Assembly: GCA_017881905.1 (NCBI GenBank) | Contig: JADGQI010000104.1 | Location: forward strand, 1 to 40,407 | Direction of reading: 5' to 3' | Length of the DNA stretch: 40,407 nt | From: Chloroflexota bacterium | GTDB taxonomy: Bacteria > Chloroflexota > Limnocylindria > Limnocylindrales > CSP1-4 | Shown here: positions 33,140-40,407 of the stretch, piece after piece | Layout: every line of letters begins with the position of its first letter | Position numbering within the stretch: the stretch's first letter is position 1 | Program-made: the position numbers and the translations under genes | Notes under the pieces: generated by a model | The model's database searches: none | What the model saw: the letters and a program-made list of their open reading frames with translations, nothing else | Told to the model about the DNA's origin: nothing

Positions 33140-33760
33140 TCAGCGCGGTTCGGCGAGCTCCCCGGCAGGTGCCCCGCCGACCGTCAGGTAGAGGGCGAGA
33201 GCGCCCAACTCGTGGACGTAGGCCGCCGCCAGACGACTCGGGTCCGAGGCCACCGGACTGGTCGACGTCGGCGATCCCCAGGCCTCCAGCCCGAGGTCGT
33301 CGGCCATCCGCAGGACGCGCAGCATGTGGGTCGGATCCGACACGAACACCGCGTCGTCGATCCGGTGGTCGCGCAGGATCCGGGCCACCGCATCCATCGA
33401 TCCGAGGGTCGTCCGGCCCTGGTCCTCGACGAGGATCCGGTCGCTCGGCACGCCGCGCTCGATGGCGTACGCCCGGGCGACGGCCGCCTCGGTCGTGCGA
33501 TCCCCCTCCGCCTTGCCCCCGGTCACCACCAGGTAGCGGTAGTCGCCGGTCAGGAACTCGGCGACGGCATGATCCAGCCGAGCCGCGAAGACCGGGGAGG
33601 GTCGCCCGTCGTACTGTGCGGCGCCGAGGACGACCAGGGCGCCCGCCGGGCGCCGCTCGTCGATCCGGCCCTGGTCCCAGATCCGGAACGCACCGTAGTC
33701 GACCACGGCCACCGCGACCGCCAGTCCAGCGAGGACGAGCCGACCGAGATCCCGGATCAC
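33140..33760 (-). CDS. YdcF/DUF218-type membrane protein
   Basis: 206 residues. An N-terminal membrane segment (~8-24) precedes a DUF218 domain: ALVVLGAAQYDGRPSPVFAAR, YLVVTGGKAEGDRTTEA, ILVEDQGRTTLGSM and FVSDPTHMLR are the conserved blocks of the SanA/YdcF/ElyC family. Relatives act in envelope integrity and may bind nucleotide or lipid carriers. GTG start, 28 nt after the secA stop, so probably co-transcribed with secA. Confidence 0.87.
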   Translation of the reverse strand: MIRDLGRLVLAGLAVAVAVVDYGAFRIWDQGRIDERRPAGALVVLGAAQYDGRPSPVFAARLDHAVAEFLTGDYRYLVVTGGKAEGDRTTEAAVARAYAIERGVPSDRILVEDQGRTTLGSMDAVARILRDHRIDDAVFVSDPTHMLRVLRMADDLGLEAWGSPTSTSPVASDPSRLAAAYVHELGALALYLTVGGAPAGELAEPR

Positions 33761-33788
33761 CGTGGCGGGGATGCCGCCGGAGGCGCGG

Positions 33789-36809
<3,021 letters not shown>

Positions 36810-36817
36810 GGGCTGAC

Positions 36818-36823
36818 AGTATA
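36818..36823 (-). promoter_or_regulatory. -10 box of secA
   Basis: TATACT ending 8 nt before the ATG, placing the start within about two nt of the start codon. No clear -35 or Shine-Dalgarno. Confidence 0.5.
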
Positions 36824-36867
36824 GGCGAGGACCGTCGGCGACCCGCCCGGGGCGACCCCGGTCCGGC

Positions 36868-37122
36868 TCAGCCCAGCTTCCAGAAGCCGGTCCCGTACCC
36901 GGCCAGCAGGAGGACGAGGGTGAGGACGCCCAACCCGATCCAGAACAGCACCGAGACCGCCGACGAGGTCGGGTTCATCTCCGGGTTGCTCAGCTTCGGG
37001 GCGCGCTTCGAGCGCAGCGCCGAACCCCACCGCGGCGATCGCAGATCGTCGCGCCAATCGCCGCCTTCGGGACGCTTCTCGAGGCCGCCCTTGCCGTCGG
37101 GCTTGTGGAGCTGGAGGGTCAT
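36868..37122 (-). CDS. Small single-pass membrane protein, unknown
   Basis: 84 residues. A basic N-terminal part (KPDGKGGLEKRPEGGDWRDD) and one C-terminal membrane helix (~57-78, AVSVLFWIGLGVLTLVLLLA) ending with a short tail, so a tail-anchor-like topology. ATG overlaps the prs TGA (ATGA), suggesting coupling. It lies upstream of secA, with a short gap holding the secA promoter. I do not recognise the family. Confidence 0.65.
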   Translation of the reverse strand: MTLQLHKPDGKGGLEKRPEGGDWRDDLRSPRWGSALRSKRAPKLSNPEMNPTSSAVSVLFWIGLGVLTLVLLLAGYGTGFWKLG

Positions 37123-38252
37123 CGGTCTCCCGGCTTGGTGGCCGCGAACCTGGCGGCCATCGGCGTGGCCCGGACGGGCAGGTCGGAGGCGGTCGCCTCG
37201 TGGACGTCTTCATCGCGAAGGTCGAGGGTCCGGGCGATCCCGTCCTCCCACATCAGCATCTGCTGGGTGAGCGCGACGTCGCTGCTGAACAGGGCCCCGA
37301 CCGACTCGCCGCGGTGGATCCGCTTGATCGCTTCGCCGATCAGCGGGGCGATCGAGAAGGTCTTGATCTTGCCGATCCGCTTGGAGGGCGGGAGTGGGAT
37401 CGAGTCGGTCAGGATGAGCTCGCGCAGGCTCGAGTCCCGGATGCGGTCGACCGCGTCGGCGGACAGCACGCCGTGGGTGGCGCAGGCGTAGATCTCGCTG
37501 ACGCCCTCGCGTTCGAGGGCGCGGACGATCTCGATCAGCGTCCCCGCCGTGTCGATCTCGTCGTCGACGATGATCGCGCGCTTGCCGCGGACCTCGCCGA
37601 TGACGTTCATCAGCTCCGCCCGGTCGAGGTTGCCGACCCGCCGCTTCTCGATGATCGCCAGCGGGGCATCGACCAGCTCGGCGAACGCCCGGGCGCGCTT
37701 GGCGAAGCCCAGGTCGGTGACCACGACCAGGTCGTCGAGGCGCTTGGTGCGGAAGTAGTTCGACAGGATGTGGACGGCCGTCAGCTCGTCGACCAGGATG
37801 TTGAAGAAGCCCTGGATCTGGCCCTGATGGAGGTCGAGCGTCAGGACTCGGTCGGCACCGGCCACGGTGATCATGTCGGCGATCAGGCGAGCCGTGATCG
37901 GGACCCGGGGCTGGTCCTTCTTGTCCGATCGGCCGTAGCTGTAGAACGGGATCACGGCGGTGATCCGGCCGGCGCTCGCCCGCTTGAACGCGTCGACCAT
38001 GATCAGCAGTTCCATGATCGACTGGTTCACGGGGTGGCTGGTCGGCTGGACGATGAAGATGTCCTTCTCGCGGACGTTGTCCAGGATCTTGACGAAGATG
38101 TTCTCGTTGGCGAACTGGAACACCTCGGCCTGGCCGAGGTCGACGCCCAGATAGCGGCAGATCTTGCGGGCCAGGTCCGGGTTGGCGTTGCCGGTGTAGA
38201 TATCGAAGCGGTCCGTGTACACGGGCGCCTCCTCTCCGCCGAACTGCGTCAC
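37119..38252 (-). CDS. prs: Ribose-phosphate pyrophosphokinase
   Basis: 377 residues, ~60 more than the common 315, mostly as a C-terminal extension. Signatures: FANENIFVKILDNVRE, YGRSDKKDQPRVPITARL, DLHQGQIQGFF (ribose-phosphate loop region) and the PRPP loop IVDDEIDTAGTL. Makes PRPP from ribose 5-phosphate and ATP for nucleotide, His and Trp synthesis. GTG start 10 nt after the gyrA stop, so it may be in the same transcript. The extension (after the LFSSDVAL region) has no recognised domain. Confidence 0.93.
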   Translation of the reverse strand: MTQFGGEEAPVYTDRFDIYTGNANPDLARKICRYLGVDLGQAEVFQFANENIFVKILDNVREKDIFIVQPTSHPVNQSIMELLIMVDAFKRASAGRITAVIPFYSYGRSDKKDQPRVPITARLIADMITVAGADRVLTLDLHQGQIQGFFNILVDELTAVHILSNYFRTKRLDDLVVVTDLGFAKRARAFAELVDAPLAIIEKRRVGNLDRAELMNVIGEVRGKRAIIVDDEIDTAGTLIEIVRALEREGVSEIYACATHGVLSADAVDRIRDSSLRELILTDSIPLPPSKRIGKIKTFSIAPLIGEAIKRIHRGESVGALFSSDVALTQQMLMWEDGIARTLDLRDEDVHEATASDLPVRATPMAARFAATKPGDR

Positions 38253-38261
38253 CGGTTCACC

Positions 38262-40407
38262 TCACGCGGTCGGGCCGTCGCCCGGGCCGTCATTGTCATC
38301 GATGGACCCCTGCTCCGCCAGTCCCGCCCGGAACGCGGCGATCGCCACGACACGGTCGCCCTCGGCGAGGCGCATGACGATCACTCCGCGGGCTCCCGAG
38401 CTGTAGCGGTTGATCGTGTTGGTCTCGGTCCGGATGACCTGACCGCCGGAGCTGATGAGGAACAGCTCCTCGTCCTCCTCGGTCACCTGCTGGACCGCGG
38501 CGACGTCACCGGTCTTGCGACCCTCGAGGGCGATCAGCTGGACGCCCTGACCGCCGCGATGCTTGACCCGGAACTCGGTCAGCGGGACTCGCTTGCCGTA
38601 GCCCGTCTCGCTGAGCACGAGCAGGTCGGCATCGGGCTGGACGACGCTCATCGAGATGACCGAATCCCCCTTGCGGGCGAGCCGGATCCCGATCACCCCG
38701 GCCGCCGGGCGACCCATCGGCCGGACCTCGGTCTCGTGGAAGCGGGCGATCTTGCCGAGCGCGGTCGCGATGATGATGTCGTCGTTGCCGGTGGCCGTGT
38801 CGACCCAGGCCAGCTCGTCGTCCTCGTCGAGGGTGATGGCGATGATCCCACTCGAGCGGACCTTCTCGAATTGCTCGAGCGGAGTCTTCTTGATGATCCC
38901 GCGGCGGGTCGCCAGGACGAGGTAGGTTCCGGCCTTGAAGTCGTGGAGCATGATCGTGGCCATCGGCACTTCGCCGGAGTCGACCTGGACGCCGGGCAGG
39001 TTGATGATCGGGATGCCCTTGGCCTGACGGCTGGCGTCCGGGATCTGGTGGACCTTGGACGAGAAGACCCGACCGCGGTTCGTGAAGAACAGGGCCCAGT
39101 CGTGCGTGTTCGCCACGAGCAGGTGCTCGACGGCGTCCTCCTCGCGCGTCACGTGGCCAATGATCCCCTTGCCGCCGCGGTGCTGTCGACGGTACGTCGC
39201 CACAGGCTGACGCTTGACGTAGCCGCGGCCGCTGATGGTGACCACGACGTCCTCGTCGGCGATCAGGTCCTCGTCGGTCATCTCCCGGCTTGAGTCGTCG
39301 ACGACGCGCGTCCGGCGCTCGCCGGCGTACTTCCGCTTCAGCTCGCCGAGCTCGTCCTTGATGATGCCGAGGACCCGGCCGGGGTTGGCCAGGATGTCCT
39401 CCAGCTCGGCGATGAGCTGGATGACCGCGAGGTACTCCTCCTCGATCTTCTTGCGCTCGAGCGCGGCCAGGCGGGCCAGCCGCATGTCGAGGATGGCCTG
39501 GGTCTGAAGCTCCGACAGCTTGAACCTCGTCATGAGGTTGCCGTTGGCCGCTTCGACGTCCGCCGACTCTCGGATCGTCTTGATGACCGCGTCGAGGTTG
39601 TCGAGGGCGATCTTGAGGCCCTCGAGGATGTGCGCCCGGGCGCGGGCCTTGCCGAGCTCGTACTCGGTCCGGCGCCGCACGATCTCGCGGCGGTGATCGA
39701 CGTAGTGCTGGAGGACCGCCTTCAGAGAGAGCGTCTGGGGCTGGCCGTCGACGAGGGCCAGCATGTTGAGGTTGAACGCCGACGACATCGCCGTGTGCTT
39801 GAACAGGTTGTTCAGCACCTTGTGCGGATTGACGTCCTTCTTGAGCTCGATGTAGACGCGCATCCCGTCGCGGTCGGACTCGTCGCGCAGGTCGGCGATG
39901 CCCTCGATCCGCTTGCCGTTGACCAGCTCGGCGATCTTCTCCATCAAGGCTGCCTTGTTCACCTGGTAGGGCAGCTCGGTCACGATGATCGCGGTCTTGT
40001 TGCTGCGCGTCTCCTCGAACGCAACCTGTGCCCGGACGACGACCCGGCCGCGCCCGTGCGCGTACATCTCGCGGATCGCGTCGACCGTCTCCTGCTCGCC
40101 GGTGAACGCGTTCCGCCGGGTCTCGTAGCGGTAGAGGCTGCCGCCGGTCGGAAAATCCGGGCCGAGAACGTACGTGCACAGGTCGTCCGAGGTCAGCTCG
40201 GGCGCATCGATGAGGGCGACGATCGCATCGCAGATCTCGCCGAGGTGGTGCGGTGGGATGTTCGTGGCCATCCCGACGGCGATCCCCGCCGATCCGTTGA
40301 TCAGGAGGTTGGGCAGCTTGGCCGGCAGGACCGACGGCTGCATCCGCGTGCCGTCGTAGTTCTCGACGAAGTCGACCGTGTCCTTGTCGATGTCGGCGAG
40401 CAACTCG
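38262..40407 (-). CDS. gyrA: DNA gyrase subunit A, N-terminus outside window
   Basis: About 715 residues of the C-terminal part. It starts inside the conserved [20 protein letters not shown] and includes [20 protein letters not shown], the coiled-coil arms and the beta-pinwheel CTD with a GyrA-box-like QHRGGKG (consensus Q-R/K-R-G-G). The active-site Tyr lies upstream of the window edge. The tail is acidic ([10 protein letters not shown]), common in GyrA. The His in the box is a slight deviation, so wrapping could be altered, but the six-blade repeats look normal; ParC is the alternative, less likely given the box. No gyrB is seen. Confidence 0.92.
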   Translation of the reverse strand, partial: ELLADIDKDTVDFVENYDGTRMQPSVLPAKLPNLLINGSAGIAVGMATNIPPHHLGEICDAIVALIDAPELTSDDLCTYVLGPDFPTGGSLYRYETRRNAFTGEQETVDAIREMYAHGRGRVVVRAQVAFEETRSNKTAIIVTELPYQVNKAALMEKIAELVNGKRIEGIADLRDESDRDGMRVYIELKKDVNPHKVLNNLFKHTAMSSAFNLNMLALVDGQPQTLSLKAVLQHYVDHRREIVRRRTEYELGKARARAHILEGLKIALDNLDAVIKTIRESADVEAANGNLMTRFKLSELQTQAILDMRLARLAALERKKIEEEYLAVIQLIAELEDILANPGRVLGIIKDELGELKRKYAGERRTRVVDDSSREMTDEDLIADEDVVVTISGRGYVKRQPVATYRRQHRGGKGIIGHVTREEDAVEHLLVANTHDWALFFTNRGRVFSSKVHQIPDASRQAKGIPIINLPGVQVDSGEVPMATIMLHDFKAGTYLVLATRRGIIKKTPLEQFEKVRSSGIIAITLDEDDELAWVDTATGNDDIIIATALGKIARFHETEVRPMGRPAAGVIGIRLARKGDSVISMSVVQPDADLLVLSETGYGKRVPLTEFRVKHRGGQGVQLIALEGRKTGDVAAVQQVTEEDEELFLISSGGQVIRTETNTINRYSSGARGVIVMRLAEGDRVVAIAAFRAGLAEQGSIDDNDGPGDGPTA

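Noticed and set aside
37200-39293. 697-codon plus-strand open frame across prs and gyrA
   Set aside because: Antisense to two conserved genes, no motifs.

Overview
The window is a high-GC bacterial chromosome segment carrying the replication-origin neighbourhood. It holds dnaA, dnaN, recF and a DciA-like gene, with rpmH-rnpA-yidD-yidC-khpB diverging from dnaA. Gene content is typical of a monoderm-like bacterium: YidC has a lipobox, there is a VanW-type cell-wall protein, and there are PimA/PatA-like glycolipid enzymes. Together with the tmRNA tag ending in LALAA this suggests a Chloroflexota lineage (perhaps the Limnocylindria side) or a deep relative of Actinomycetota. That placement is inference from gene families; no 16S rRNA gene is present.

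Layout: (1) 1-3231 (+): a translationally coupled run (ATGA overlaps) of two LpxL/PatA-like acyltransferases (the first is cut by the window edge), a PHP phosphoesterase and a PimA-like GT4 glycosyltransferase. (2) 3228-8639 (-): one 1803-codon membrane glycosyltransferase that appears to fuse a Gpi18-like half to a PMT-like half containing a beta-propeller insert. (3) 8717-12467 (+): two GT-C-type membrane proteins and a GT2 dolichyl-phosphate-mannose-synthase-like enzyme, again with overlapping stops and starts. Regions 1-3 look like one envelope glycan/glycolipid locus. (4) 12515-15364 (-): a bifunctional-nuclease-domain protein and a membrane pseudo-PP2C/propeller protein. (5) 15467-19985 (-): dciA-like, recF, dnaN, dnaA, with a DnaA-box-rich gap (probable oriC) between dnaN and dnaA. 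(6) 20485-23470 (+): rpmH, rnpA, yidD, yidC, khpB. (7) 23569-26056 (+): a VanW protein and a DUF1810 protein. (8) 26109-33111 (-): a translation-termination/rescue and division block, in transcription order Cys-rich small protein, prfB (with programmed frameshift), GNAT, ftsE, ftsX, S41 protease, a tiny ORF with an exceptionally strong Shine-Dalgarno, smpB and ssrA (tmRNA). (9) 33140-40407 (-): gyrA (5' end outside), prs, a small membrane protein, secA and a YdcF-like protein.

Points most worth a second look: the 15-codon ORF between the S41 protease and smpB, with its own promoter, a 13-nt perfect anti-SD match and a GNRA-capped hairpin; the tmRNA whose tag frame is shifted by one A; recF with no ATG/GTG/TTG start; a twin CX3CX2C mini-protein directly abutting prfB; and the propeller-in-PMT fusion. 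Several genes have a good -10 box only 6-12 nt before the start codon, suggesting leaderless transcripts. No rRNA, tRNA, CRISPR array or insertion sequence was recognised.
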